Assembly (NCBI GenBank): GCA_046327915.1
Contig: JAXLXO010000003.1
Location: 1-64,000 of the forward strand
Length of the DNA: 64,000 bases
Direction of reading: 5' to 3'
Source of the DNA: VGTK01 sp046327915
Lineage (GTDB): Bacteria > Desulfobacterota > Binatia > UBA12015
Below the pieces are notes generated by a model. It worked only from the letters and a program-made list of their open reading frames with translations. It was not told the DNA's origin and did no database searches. A program made the translations under genes and the position numbers. The stretch's first letter is position 1, and each line of letters begins with the position of its first letter. Below are positions 25,446 to 35,206 of the stretch, in pieces.

Positions 25446-26885
25446 TCAGCGCCGCTCGAAGTCCTCGAGCCGTGGGGCGCCCATCTCCTTCCGGAAGCGG
25501 TCGAAGGTGAACGGCCACGCGGTCGGCAATCCGCTCTCGTCGAGGTACCAGCTTCGGCAGCCGGTATTCCAGATGGTCTTTTTGGCGGCCTCGCGGCGCT
25601 CGGCGTCGAAGCGGGCCATCGCGTCCGCCGACGGCGCGACCTCGCGGCACGCGCCGCGGCGCAGCTCCTCGACCAGCCGCAGCACGTAGTCGCACTGCAG
25701 CTCCGCGACCTCGATCAGCGAGAAGTTGCCGACCGGACCGCTCGGACCGTTCAGCATGAAGAAGTTCGGGAAGTCCGGCACCGTCAAGGACATGTAGGCC
25801 GTCGCGCCGTGCGCCCAGAGGTCGTCGAGACGCACGCCGTCGCGTCCGGTGACGCGCATCGGCCGCACGAACCAGTCGACGTGGAAGCCGGTCGCGAAAA
25901 CCAGCACGTCGAGCGCGTGCAGCGTGCCGTCGCTCGTCCGCACGCCTTCGGGCTCGATGCGGACCATGCGGTCGGTCACGAGACGCGCGTTCGGACGCTG
26001 GATCGCCTCGTAGAAGCCGTCCGACATGACCAGCCGCTTGCACGCCGCACGGTAGTCGGGGCGCAGCTTCTCGCGCAGCTCGGGATCGCGCACGTTGGTC
26101 TCGAGGTTCGAGACGCACATGTCGTGGATCATCTGCAGGATCGGCGAGTCGGTGTCGCCGATGATGTTCGCGAAGCCGTCGGTGAGCATCTGCGATGCCT
26201 CGCGGCGGACCTGCGCGATCGCGTCGGGGTCCGTGCGGAAGCGCTCGCGCTCGTCGTCGCCGTACGCCGGGTTCGGCGTCGGCGAGATCCACTGCGGCGT
26301 GCGCTGGAAGAGCACCAGCTCGCGCACGCGCTCCGTGATCGCCGCGACGATCTGCACCGCCGACGAGCCCGTGCCGACCACGCCGACGCGCCGCCCCTCG
26401 ATCGGTACCGTGTGATCCCAGCGCGCGCTGTGGAACGCGGCTCCGGCGAACGTGTCGAGCCCTTCGACGTCGGGCAGCTTCGGGTGGTGCAGCACGCCGG
26501 TCGCGGCGATCACGACGTCGGCCGTGTCCTTCGTGCCGTCCTTCGTCTCGAGGTGCCAGCGTCCGCTCTCGAACGCGCAGCGCGCGATCTCCTGCCCGAA
26601 GCGCGTGCGCTGCATGACCCCGTAGCGCGCGGCAACGTCGGTGAAGTACGCCTGGATCTCCGCGCCCGGCGAGAAGCGCCGCGTCCACTCGGGGTTCGGC
26701 GCGAACGAGTAGCTGTAGAAGTGCGACGGCACGTCGCACGCGAGCCCGGGATAGGTGTTCTCGCGCCAGGTCCCGCCCGGACGATCCGCCTTCTCGTAGA
26801 CGACGAGGTCGTCGTAGCCCGCCTCGCGCAGCCGGATCGCGGCGAGGATGCCGGCCATCCCGGCGCCGATCACGACGAAGCGCAT
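25446..26885 (-). CDS. FAD-dependent monooxygenase, BVMO-like
   Basis: 479 aa, shorter than the copy at 7698-9560. The FAD motif is at the very N-terminus (VVIGAGMAGILAAIRL), with an NADPH motif GVVGTGSSAVQ near residue 170. The fingerprint reads FAGAAFHSARWD, i.e. Ser replaces the usual Thr in F-x-G-x3-H-(T/S)-x2-W. It is probably a class B flavin monooxygenase oxidising a ketone or aldehyde, or an N/S-oxygenase. It follows the P450 gene by 22 bp in the long minus-strand operon. Confidence 0.88.
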   Translation of the reverse strand: MRFVVIGAGMAGILAAIRLREAGYDDLVVYEKADRPGGTWRENTYPGLACDVPSHFYSYSFAPNPEWTRRFSPGAEIQAYFTDVAARYGVMQRTRFGQEIARCAFESGRWHLETKDGTKDTADVVIAATGVLHHPKLPDVEGLDTFAGAAFHSARWDHTVPIEGRRVGVVGTGSSAVQIVAAITERVRELVLFQRTPQWISPTPNPAYGDDERERFRTDPDAIAQVRREASQMLTDGFANIIGDTDSPILQMIHDMCVSNLETNVRDPELREKLRPDYRAACKRLVMSDGFYEAIQRPNARLVTDRMVRIEPEGVRTSDGTLHALDVLVFATGFHVDWFVRPMRVTGRDGVRLDDLWAHGATAYMSLTVPDFPNFFMLNGPSGPVGNFSLIEVAELQCDYVLRLVEELRRGACREVAPSADAMARFDAERREAAKKTIWNTGCRSWYLDESGLPTAWPFTFDRFRKEMGAPRLEDFERR

Positions 26886-26907
26886 TCCTCTTCCCTCCCC
26901 CGTGCCG

Positions 26908-28149
26908 TCACGCGAGGCGGACCGGCAGCGACTGCGGTGCGACCAGAATCGAGTTGAAGATGCCGAGCGGCGCGTACGTGAGCGGACCCGTGGCCTCGAT
27001 CGTCTCCGTGCGGCGGAACAGCTCCTCGAAGAACGTGATCATCTCGCGCCGCGCCAGGTTCGCGCCGAGGCAGAAGTGCGGACCGCCGCCACCGAACGCG
27101 ACGTGCTCGTTCGGGGTGCGCCTGGCGTCGAAGCGGAACGGGTCCGCGAACACGTCCTCGTCGCGGTTCGCCGACGGGTACCACATGGTGATGCGGTCGC
27201 CCTTCGCGATGCGCACGCCGCGGATCTCGGTGTCGCGCGTCGCGCGGCGCGCGAAGTACGACACCGGCGACGCCCAGCGGATCATCTCCTCGACCGCGAC
27301 CGGGATCGCCTGCGGCTCGCGCCGCAGCATCGCCATCTGCTCCGGCTCGCCGAGGAGCGCGTGCAGGCCGAGCGTGATCGCGTTGCGCGTGGTCTCGCTG
27401 CCGGCGACCGTCAGCAGCAGGAAGAACAGATCGAGCTCGGTCTCGCCGAGCCGCGTCTTCGCGCCGTCGTCGCCGTCCATCTCCACCGTGGACAGGATCG
27501 TCCACACGTCATCCTGCGGATTCCTGCGCTTGTCCTCGCCGAGCTTGCGCGCGTACTCGAACATCTGCAGCTGGATCACCATCTGCTCGTCGCGCGTCAG
27601 CCCGCGCGACGGATCGCCCGCGGCGAGGAAGTCGTTGGTGATGCCGAACAGCCACTCGCGGTCGCCCTCGGGGATGCCGACGATGTCGGCGATCATGTGC
27701 ATCGGCAGCTGGTAGGCCGCGTCGGGCACGAAGTCGCACGTGCCGCGCGCGAGCGCCGCGTCGATGATCCGCGCGGACCAGCGGCGCATCTGCTCCTCGA
27801 GGCGTCCCACCATGCGCGGCGTGAAGCCCGCGCTGATCAGCTTCCGCTGCCGCGTGTGGTCGCGGCCGTCCATGCTGACCAGCATCGCGCCGTGCATCTC
27901 GGGACGGTTCACCAGCGACGGCCCCTCGAACGCCGTGAACAGCTCGGGGTCGCGGTTCGCGGCCTGCACGTCGGCGTGGCGGGTCAGCACCCAGAAGCCG
28001 TCGTCGGCGCCCTCGTCGCGGAAGCCGGGCGGCGCCTGCTGCCACCACACCGGCGCCTCGGCGCGGAGCCGCGTGAAGATCTCGTGCGGGAAGCCGGCGC
28101 GGTAGAGCTCCGCGTCCGTCAGGTCGAGGCCGTCGATGCTCGTCGTCAT
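26908..28149 (-). CDS. cytochrome P450
   Basis: 413 aa, typical bacterial soluble P450. The heme-Cys loop is FGGGGPHFCLGANLARREM near residue 350. The ExxR motif is in VEEMIRWASPV and the I-helix oxygen-activation site in LLTVAGSETTRNA. The N-terminal region (VNRPEMHGAMLVSMDGRDHT, RQRKLISAGFTPRM) resembles CYP125/CYP142-type enzymes that hydroxylate the terminal methyl of steroid or isoprenoid chains; that closer assignment is inference. Redox partners are not encoded nearby. It lies between the CoA-transferase and a flavin monooxygenase. Confidence 0.93.
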   Translation of the reverse strand: MTTSIDGLDLTDAELYRAGFPHEIFTRLRAEAPVWWQQAPPGFRDEGADDGFWVLTRHADVQAANRDPELFTAFEGPSLVNRPEMHGAMLVSMDGRDHTRQRKLISAGFTPRMVGRLEEQMRRWSARIIDAALARGTCDFVPDAAYQLPMHMIADIVGIPEGDREWLFGITNDFLAAGDPSRGLTRDEQMVIQLQMFEYARKLGEDKRRNPQDDVWTILSTVEMDGDDGAKTRLGETELDLFFLLLTVAGSETTRNAITLGLHALLGEPEQMAMLRREPQAIPVAVEEMIRWASPVSYFARRATRDTEIRGVRIAKGDRITMWYPSANRDEDVFADPFRFDARRTPNEHVAFGGGGPHFCLGANLARREMITFFEELFRRTETIEATGPLTYAPLGIFNSILVAPQSLPVRLA

Positions 28150-28173
28150 GCCCTGCCCTCGCTCGTGCTTCTC

Positions 28174-30567
28174 TCAGAGCCCGCGCGGGCGCGTGCCGAT
28201 CACGCCTTCCGCTTCGAGCGCGCCCAGCTCGTCGTTGCTCATGCCGAGGAGCCCGCCGAGCACGCGCGCGTTGTGCTCGCCGAGCGTCGGCGCGGGCGTG
28301 CGGACCCACCGCTCGACGCGTCCGTGGCGGAACGGCAGTCCGGGCACCGGCATCGCGCCGACGACGGGATGCTGCGGGGTCTCGAAGTAGCCGCGCGCGC
28401 GCAGCTGCGGATTGCTCTCGACGAGCCGGCACGGGCTCGCGACCGCCGACGCAAGCACGCCGTGCGCGCGCAGCTCCTCGACCAGCGCGTCCCGCGCTTG
28501 CGTCGCGGTCCACGCGCGCAGGTGCGCGTCGATCGTGTCGTGCGCGGCGCGGCGTCCGTCGAGCGTGTCGAGCGCCGCGTCGCGCGCCCACGCGGGATCT
28601 CCGAGCACGGCACGCAGCGCGCGCCACTGCGCGTCGCTCGCGACCGACAGCGCGAGCCAGCCCGCGACACCGGAGTCGCCGCTCTGTCCCTCGGCGCAGA
28701 GGTAGAGCCCCTGCGGCGCGGCGAGCGCCGAGCGGTTGCCGTCGCGCTCGAGCAGCACGCCGTGCGCGGTCCACTCGATCACCTGCTCCGCCGCGACGTT
28801 CAGCGCGCTCTCGACCATCGTGCTCTCGACGTGGTGGCCGCGTCCGTCACGCGCGCTCGCCCGCCACGCGACGAGGAACGCGAGCGCCGCGTGCAGCCCG
28901 GCGAGCGGATCGCACGGACCGCGCGGGATGCGCGGCTGGTCGTCGCGGTGTCCGGTCACCCAGGCGAGACCCGACATCTGCTCCATGGTCTGCGCGAAGC
29001 CGGTGTTGTCGCGCCACGGTCCGGTCAGCCCGAAGGCCGGCATGCGCACCATGAGCGCGCGCGGGTTGAGCTCGCGGATGCGCTCCCACGTGACGCCGAA
29101 GCCGTCGAGCACGCGCGGCGTGAAGTTCTCGAACACGGCGTCGCAGCGGCCGATCAGCCGCTCGAGCAGCTCGCGTCCGCGCGGCGTGGCGAGGTCGAGC
29201 GTCACGTCGAGCTTGTTGGTGTTGGTCTGCAGGAAGTGCGGTGCGGCCTCCCACCACGAGGCGTAGCTCGCGAACATGCCGCCGATCATGCGGACGCCGT
29301 CCGGCCGTCCGGTGGACTCGACGTGGATCACCTCGGCGCCGAGGCAGCCGAGCACGTGCGCCGCGGACGGGCCGGCCCACCACGCCGTCAGGTCGAGGAT
29401 GCGCAGCCCCGTGAGCGGCAGCGCGCCGGCCGTCACCGGCGGATCGGTGTCGATGTCACCGCCACGCGCTGCGAACGAGGCGGTCCGCGTGTGCTCGCCG
29501 AGCGTCGGCACGCGCGACGGCGGTGGCGGATCGGTATCGTCGATGCGGTACGATCGTCGCGGCTGCAGGAAGCGTCCGCTCGCGTCGCGCACGAACACGC
29601 CGCGCGCCACGAGCTGCTCGTGCTCGAGCAGCGTCTTCCCGTTGCAGACAGGTGCGACCGGAATGCGCAGCGCGGACGCGCGCTCGATCACTTCGCTCGC
29701 GGTCTTGTCCATGAGCCACGCGCGCATGATCGCGTTCCACTCGTCGAAGCGCATGACGCGGCCCGCGAACTGGCCGAGCACCTCGTCCTCCTGCAGGTCG
29801 GGGCGCTCGATCAGCAGCAGGAAGTCGAGGAACTGCTGCTTCGCGTTGGTGCAGAAGCCGACGTAGCCATCGGCCACCGGCTCGATCGACGGCGTCTCCA
29901 CCGTCGGCGCGAGGAACGCGTGCTGCGGCGCGTCCGCGCTGCCGTTGAGGAGCCGGTTCATGGTCTCGGAGAAGTTGGTGTAGATCGTGTTCGCGACCTC
30001 GAGCATCGCGACGTCGACGTGCTCGCCGCCGCCGCCCGCACGCGCGCGCAGCATCGCGGGCAGCGATCCGACCGCCGCGTAGACTCCCGCACCCCACTCC
30101 GCGACGCGCCCACCGGCCTGGAACGGCTCGCGCCCCATCACGCCGCGCATGCCGAGCGAGCCGCACTCCGCCTGCAGCGTGAACTCGCTGGCGCGGCGGT
30201 CGCACCACGGGCCGGTCGTGCCGTACGGCGTGATCGTCGCGACCACCAGCGACGGATGCCGCGCGCGCTGGGCCGCGACGTCGACGCGCGGTGCCGCGTC
30301 GGACTCCAGGCCGTGCGCCGCGATCAGCAGGTCCGCCTGCGCGACCAGCGCGTCGACGTGCGCGTCGCCGATCTCGCCCGCGACCGAGCGCTTGCCCGCG
30401 TTGAGATACGCGAACAGGGCGTCCGACGTGCGGCGCAGCGAGTCGCCGCCGGACTGCTCGATCTTGACGACGTCGGCGCCGCCGTCGACCAGCAGCTTGC
30501 CGCAGTACGGGCCCGCGATCTGATCCGCCAGCTCGACGACGCGGATCCCGGCGAGGCCCTCCGTCAT
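28174..30567 (-). CDS. fused two-domain CaiB/BaiF CoA-transferase
   Basis: 797 aa, i.e. two family-III CoA-transferase domains in one chain (about 1-390 and 400-797). The first domain starts GIRVVELADQIAGPYCGKLL and carries the catalytic Asp region GGEHVDVAMLEV. The second starts GLRILDLTAWWAGPSAAHVL, and its corresponding segment reads GRGHHVESTMVESAL, with Glu in place of the expected Asp. Fused CaiB proteins of this kind are known; here only the first active site looks intact. It should move CoA from a donor thioester to a carboxylate produced by the neighbouring oxidases. Gaps to neighbours are 24 and 34 bp. Confidence 0.9.
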   Translation of the reverse strand: MTEGLAGIRVVELADQIAGPYCGKLLVDGGADVVKIEQSGGDSLRRTSDALFAYLNAGKRSVAGEIGDAHVDALVAQADLLIAAHGLESDAAPRVDVAAQRARHPSLVVATITPYGTTGPWCDRRASEFTLQAECGSLGMRGVMGREPFQAGGRVAEWGAGVYAAVGSLPAMLRARAGGGGEHVDVAMLEVANTIYTNFSETMNRLLNGSADAPQHAFLAPTVETPSIEPVADGYVGFCTNAKQQFLDFLLLIERPDLQEDEVLGQFAGRVMRFDEWNAIMRAWLMDKTASEVIERASALRIPVAPVCNGKTLLEHEQLVARGVFVRDASGRFLQPRRSYRIDDTDPPPPSRVPTLGEHTRTASFAARGGDIDTDPPVTAGALPLTGLRILDLTAWWAGPSAAHVLGCLGAEVIHVESTGRPDGVRMIGGMFASYASWWEAAPHFLQTNTNKLDVTLDLATPRGRELLERLIGRCDAVFENFTPRVLDGFGVTWERIRELNPRALMVRMPAFGLTGPWRDNTGFAQTMEQMSGLAWVTGHRDDQPRIPRGPCDPLAGLHAALAFLVAWRASARDGRGHHVESTMVESALNVAAEQVIEWTAHGVLLERDGNRSALAAPQGLYLCAEGQSGDSGVAGWLALSVASDAQWRALRAVLGDPAWARDAALDTLDGRRAAHDTIDAHLRAWTATQARDALVEELRAHGVLASAVASPCRLVESNPQLRARGYFETPQHPVVGAMPVPGLPFRHGRVERWVRTPAPTLGEHNARVLGGLLGMSNDELGALEAEGVIGTRPRGL

Positions 30568-30601
30568 GCGGCGCTCGCTTCCCGTGCGAAGCGCTTCGGC
30601 A

Positions 30602-31075
30602 TCATCCGCATCCCGCGGCGTTCGCCTCGAAGTCGGCGACCAACTCGGCGATCGTGACGCTGCCGACGAGGTTCAGCTCCGGATCGAAGAACTCGTAGAG
30701 CACGCCGTCGCTGGAATGGTTGCCGAAGAACACCAGCCCGCCGGCGGCTCCGCCGCTCTCGAGGTGCGGCTCGGCCTCCGCGCGCGTCAATCCATGGTCG
30801 CCCGCGCGGCGGATGCGGTGACGGAGGCGCGTGCCGCCCGGACCGAGGTCCCACAGGTGCTGCTCGCCGTCGAGCACGAGGATGGTCGTGGTTCCGACGT
30901 GACGGTGGATCGGGCAGTGGCCGCCGTCGTTCGACCAGCGCACGATCATGTCGAGCGTGCCCGCCTCGATGTCGTGGCCGAGAATCGTGTAGTCGTGGCG
31001 GATCAGGTACGGCGCCGACGGATCGGTCACCTCGCGCCACCGGTAGCGGGCGGGATCGAACGGATGCTGCGCCAT
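30602..31075 (-). CDS. cupin-fold protein
   Basis: 157 aa. The cupin metal motif is recognisable in GGHCPIHRHVGTTTILVLDG and a later His (DGVLYEFFDPE follows). It resembles ChrR- or dioxygenase-like cupins that bind Fe or Zn. Function is unknown. It lies 13 bp after the frameshifted monooxygenase and 34 bp before the CoA-transferase, within the operon. The start at 31075 (MAQHPFDPARYRW) is chosen as the first Met before the conserved region. Confidence 0.75.
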   Translation of the reverse strand: MAQHPFDPARYRWREVTDPSAPYLIRHDYTILGHDIEAGTLDMIVRWSNDGGHCPIHRHVGTTTILVLDGEQHLWDLGPGGTRLRHRIRRAGDHGLTRAEAEPHLESGGAAGGLVFFGNHSSDGVLYEFFDPELNLVGSVTIAELVADFEANAAGCG

Positions 31076-31088
31076 CGTCGCCTCCGCG

Positions 31089-32896
31089 TCAGCTCGCGCC
31101 CGGCGGATCGAGCGCGAGCCCTTCCATGCGGCCTTCCGTACGCCAGCGGTCGAGCAGCTCGACGAACTCGAGCGGACCGCCCATGAAGAACATGTTCTGC
31201 CGCGCCTGCGGCGAGAGCTGGCCCTCGTTGTTGTAGTAGCCCGGCGTGCACGACTCGGCGAAGGCGGTGTGGTCCTGCGCACGCGCCAGGATCGTCGCGA
31301 CCCAGTCCGCTTCCGCCTCCGCGGTGACCTCGAAGCTGCGCGCGCCGCGCCGCTGCGCCTCGGCGACGCAGTACGCGAGGTGCTTCGCCTGCTCGTTGAT
31401 CATGTACGGGAAGTTCACCGTGAGGCCCGACTGCGCGATGCTCATCATGAAGAGATTCGGGAAGCCGTGGATGTGGATGCCGTGCAGCGTGCGCACGCCG
31501 TCCTTCCACTTGTCCGTGAGCGTGGCCCCGTCGCGGCCGTGCACTTCGTAGCCGGCGCGCCGCGCGTAGTCCGTCCCGACCTCGAAGCCGGTCGCGAAGA
31601 TGATGCAGTCGAGCTCGTACTCGCGTCCCGCGACCACCACGCCGCGCTCGGTGATGCGCTCGACGCCGCGGCCCTGGGTGTCGATCAGGTGCACGTTCGG
31701 ACGGTTGAAGGTCTGCAGGTACTCGTCGTGGAAGCACGGACGCTTGCAGAACTGGCGGTACCAGGGCTTCAGCGCCTCCGCGGTCGCCGGGTCCTGCACG
31801 ATGGACTCCACGCGCGCGCGGATGTCCTCCATGTTGAGGAAGTCCGCCATCTCGACCTTGCGCGCGAGGCCCTCGGGCGACAGGTCGGCGTCCTCCTCGG
31901 ACTGCATCACGAACAGGACCTTGCGGATGATGTCGGTCCAGCCGTCGGCGACGAGGTCCTCCTCCGCGAAGCCGCCCGCCGTCAGCATCTGGAAGTTGTC
32001 CATCCGCTTCTGGTGCCAGCCGGACTCGAGGGACGCGGCCCACTCCGGATCCGTCGGGCGGTTCGCGCGCACGCCGATCGACGAGGGCGTGCGCTGGAAG
32101 ACGAACAGCTCCTTCGCGCTCGCACCGAGGTGCGGCACGCACTGCACGGCGGTCGCTCCCGTGCCGATGATGCCGACGCGCTTGTCCGCAAGCTTGACGA
32201 GCCCGCCTTCGGCGTTGCCGCCGGTGTACGCGAATCCCAGCGGCTGGTGTGGAACGTGTGGCCGCGGAACGTCTCGATGCCGGGAATGCCGGGCAGCTTC
32301 GGACGCTGCAGGAAGCCGTTCGCGAGCGCCACGAAGCGGGCGGCAAAGGCGTCGTTGCGATTGGTACGCACGATCCAGCGCGCGCGCGACGCGTCCCAGT
32401 CGAGGCTCGTGACTTCCGTCTGCAGCAGCGCATCGCGGTAGAGGTCGAACTTCTCGGCGATGCTCCTGCAGTAGGCGAAGATCTCCGGCGCGCGGCTGTA
32501 CTTCTCCTTCGGCACGTAGCCGAGCTCCTCGAGCATCGGCAGGTAGACGTACGACTCGATGTCGCACGCGGCTCCGGGGTAACGGTTCCAGTACCAGGTG
32601 CCGCCGACGTCGCCGCCCTTCTCGACGATGCGCACGCTCGTCACGCCGGCCTGCTTGAGACGTGCGCCGGCGAGCAGACCACCGAAGCCGCCGCCGATGA
32701 GCGCGACGTCCACCTCGTCCGTCAGCGGCGCGCGCGTGAAGCCGGGCTCGACGTACGGGTCATCGACGAAGTGCGCGAAGCGTCCCGAGACCTCGACGTA
32801 CTGCGCGCTGCCATCGGCGCGCAGACGCTTGTCGCGCTCCGCCCGATAGCGTTCGCGCAGCGCGTCCGCGTCGATCGTGCCCTCGCGTGCGCTCAC
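31089..32896 (-). pseudogene. frameshifted Baeyer-Villiger-type monooxygenase
   Basis: Two overlapping frames together give a full-length relative (about 602 aa) of the monooxygenase at 7698-9560. The N-terminal frame from GTG 32896 carries RYRAERDKRLRADGSAQY, the FAD motif IGGGFGGLLAGARL and the fingerprint FRGHTFHTSRWD. The C-terminal frame continues with YTGGNAEGGLVKLADKRVGI and GTGATAVQ. They join at 32232-32236, where the paralog has one more base: the plus strand reads CGCGAATCCC, and adding one A restores W-D-F-A-Y-T-G-G. It is either a real one-base deletion or a sequencing error. The GTG start overlaps the alcohol dehydrogenase stop (GTGA). Confidence 0.85.
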
Positions 32897-33981
32897 TCGA
32901 ACACCACCACCTGGCGCGCCGCCTCGCCCTTGCGCATGCGGTCGAAGGCGCCGTTGAGCTCGTTGAGCTTGATGCGCGACGAGATCATCTCGTCGAGCTT
33001 GAGGCGTCCGTCGAGGTAGAAGTCGACGTAGCGCGGCATGTCGAAGCGGAAGCGGTTCGAGCCCATGTACGAGCCGGTGATCTTCTTCTCCTGCAGCGTC
33101 AGGTCCGCGGCGGAGATCGGAACCGTGAGGTGGATCGGCACGACGCCGACCAGCACCGTCGTGCCGCCGCGTCCCGTCATCGCGACCGACTGCTGCACCG
33201 TCGGCACGAGGCCGATGCACTCGAACACGAAGTCGGCGCCGCCGCCCGTGACCTCGTGCACCGCCGCGACCGGATCGCCCTGCGACGCATCGACGACGTG
33301 CGTCGCGCCGAGCGTCTTCGCGAGATCGAGCTTCCACGCCTGCGCGTCCACCGCGACGATCTTCCCGGCGCCGACGATGCGCGCGCCCTGCAGGGCCGCG
33401 AGCCCGACGCCGCCGCAGCCGACGATCACGACGCTGGCGCCGGCGGGAATGTGCACCGTGTTCAGCGCCGCGCCGAGACCGGTCGTGATGCCGCAGCCGA
33501 TCAGGCACGCGCGGTCGAGCGGCATGTCGTCGCGGATCTTCACCAGCGAGCGCTCGGGAACGAGCATGTGCTCCGCGAACGACGACAGGTTCGCGAACTG
33601 GTGGATCTCGTGGCCGTGCGCGTCGCACAGGCGCGGCTTCGTGCCGCCGGGGCGTCCGAAGTACTGCGTCAGGCAGAGGTACGGACGGCCCTCGGTGCAG
33701 TAGCGGCAGACGCCGCACCAGTTGGTGATGCAGCCGATCACGTGGTCGCCGGGGTTGAAGTCGGTGACGCCGGGGCCGACCGCCTCGACGATGCCCGCGG
33801 GCTCGTGTCCGAGGATCGTCGGCGGCGGAACCGGAAGTCCGCCCTCGATCACCGTCAAGTCGCTGTGGCACACGCCCGACGCGACGGTCTTGACGAGAAC
33901 CTCGCCCGGCCCGGGCTCGTCGTGGCGCACGTCCTCGAACGTCAGCGCCTCGTTGTTGGCGCGCATGACCGCTGCCTTCAT
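32893..33981 (-). CDS. zinc-dependent alcohol dehydrogenase
   Basis: 362 aa medium-chain dehydrogenase. Catalytic zinc ligands are in GVCHSDLTVIEGG and GHEPAGIVEA. The structural-zinc Cys set is in CITNWCGVCRYCTEGRPYLC. The NAD(P) motif is VGCGGVGLAALQGARI, followed by AVDAQAWKLDLAK, where Asp favours NAD. It should oxidise a primary alcohol such as one made by the P450. It overlaps the broken monooxygenase by 4 bp and follows the racemase-like gene by 12 bp. Confidence 0.92.
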   Translation of the reverse strand: MKAAVMRANNEALTFEDVRHDEPGPGEVLVKTVASGVCHSDLTVIEGGLPVPPPTILGHEPAGIVEAVGPGVTDFNPGDHVIGCITNWCGVCRYCTEGRPYLCLTQYFGRPGGTKPRLCDAHGHEIHQFANLSSFAEHMLVPERSLVKIRDDMPLDRACLIGCGITTGLGAALNTVHIPAGASVVIVGCGGVGLAALQGARIVGAGKIVAVDAQAWKLDLAKTLGATHVVDASQGDPVAAVHEVTGGGADFVFECIGLVPTVQQSVAMTGRGGTTVLVGVVPIHLTVPISAADLTLQEKKITGSYMGSNRFRFDMPRYVDFYLDGRLKLDEMISSRIKLNELNGAFDRMRKGEAARQVVVFE

Positions 33982-33993
33982 TGCTTCCCTCCC

Positions 33994-35184
33994 TCAGGCG
34001 ATCACGCCGCCCGCGCGCAGCGCGGCGACGTCGGTTGCTGCAAGACCCCAGTCCGCGAACGCGGCATCCGTGTCGGCGCCGGCCGCGTGCGCCGCGTGCG
34101 CGATCCCGCCTGGCGTGCGCGAGAAGCGCGGCGCCGGCGCGTTCTGCTCGACGCCGTCGACCGTCGTGAACGTGCCGCGCGCGACGTTGTGCGGATGGCG
34201 TCGCGCCTCCTCCATCGTCAGCACGGGCGCGAAGCAGATCTCGTGTCCGGCGAAGAACGCGAGCCACTCGTCGCGCGTGCGCGTGTGGAACAGCGCCGCG
34301 AGACGCTCGCGCAGCACCGGCCACTGCGCGCGGTCGTGCTGCGCCTCGAGCTTCAGGTCGTCGGCGCCGAGCCCCGTGACGCCGAGCCCGGTCACGAGAC
34401 GGACGAAGGCCGCGTAGAACTGCGGCTCGAACGCGGCGAGGCTCACGTACGTGCCGTCCCTGCACTCGTAGACGCCGTAGAAGTGCGCGCCGCCGTCGAG
34501 CAGGTTGGTGCCGCGCGGTCCCCACATGCCGGGACCGAACTGGTCGAAGACGTGGAAGATCGACATCAGCAGAGCCGAGCCGTCGACCATCGCCGCGTCG
34601 ACCACCTGGCCCTTGCCGCTGGTGCCGCGCTCGACCAGCGCCGCGAGCACGCCCATCACCAGCAGCATCGAGCCGCCGCCGAAGTCACCGATCAGGTTGA
34701 GCGGCGGCACCGGCGCGCCGCCCGCGGGACCGACGTGCGCGAGCACGCCGGCGAGCGAGATGTAGTTGATGTCGTGTCCGACGTCGTTCGCCAGCGGGCC
34801 GCTCTGCCCCCAGCCCGTCATGCGGCCGTAGACGAGGCGCGGGTTGCGCGCGCACAGGACGTCGGGTCCGACGCCGAGCCGCTCCGCGACACCGGGGCGG
34901 AAGCCCTCGACCACCACGTCGGCGCGCTCGGCGAGCCGCACGACCAGCTCCGCCGCCTGCGGGTGCTTGAGGTCGATCCCGGCGCTGCGCCGTCCGCGGT
35001 CGAGGATCGAATACGGCGTGTACGGTCCCTGCAGTCCGGTCCCGGCCTCGACGTGTGCCTTGCGATCGAGCCGCAGCACCTCGGCGCCGAGGTCCGCGAG
35101 CATCATGCCCGCGTGCTGCAGCGGTCCGATGTTCGGCAGCTCGAGCACCTTGACGCTCGCCAGTGGCCCCTTCCGTTCGCTCAT
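33994..35184 (-). CDS. alpha-methylacyl-CoA racemase-like CaiB family protein
   Basis: 396 aa. The features that separate 2-methylacyl-CoA racemases from CoA-transferases are present: GRRSAGIDLKHPQAAELVVR, VEGFRPGVAERLGVGPD, GRMTGWGQSGP, the His-containing GHDINYISLAGVLAHVG, NLIGDFGGGSMLLVMGVLAA, and the Asp in GQVVDAAMVDG. His and Asp act as the two proton-transfer bases in the characterised racemases. It would convert (2R)- to (2S)-methylacyl-CoA, a step required before dehydrogenation of methyl-branched chains such as isoprenoids or steroid side chains. Its place between two acyl-CoA dehydrogenases and an alcohol dehydrogenase fits this. Confidence 0.82.
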   Translation of the reverse strand: MSERKGPLASVKVLELPNIGPLQHAGMMLADLGAEVLRLDRKAHVEAGTGLQGPYTPYSILDRGRRSAGIDLKHPQAAELVVRLAERADVVVEGFRPGVAERLGVGPDVLCARNPRLVYGRMTGWGQSGPLANDVGHDINYISLAGVLAHVGPAGGAPVPPLNLIGDFGGGSMLLVMGVLAALVERGTSGKGQVVDAAMVDGSALLMSIFHVFDQFGPGMWGPRGTNLLDGGAHFYGVYECRDGTYVSLAAFEPQFYAAFVRLVTGLGVTGLGADDLKLEAQHDRAQWPVLRERLAALFHTRTRDEWLAFFAGHEICFAPVLTMEEARRHPHNVARGTFTTVDGVEQNAPAPRFSRTPGGIAHAAHAAGADTDAAFADWGLAATDVAALRAGGVIA

Positions 35185-35206
35185 CGCCTGCTCGCTTCGC
35201 CCGGCG

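Noticed and set aside
26848..30657. Very long plus-strand open frame (over 1200 codons) opposite the P450 and CoA-transferase genes
   Set aside because: Composition is almost only Arg, Ala, His, Val and Asp, with no motifs; it is a high-GC shadow of the real minus-strand genes.
7698..33981. Natural-product biosynthetic cluster suggested by P450, ligase and monooxygenases
   Set aside because: No polyketide, peptide or terpene synthase is present; CoA-transferase, racemase and acyl-CoA dehydrogenases point to catabolism.
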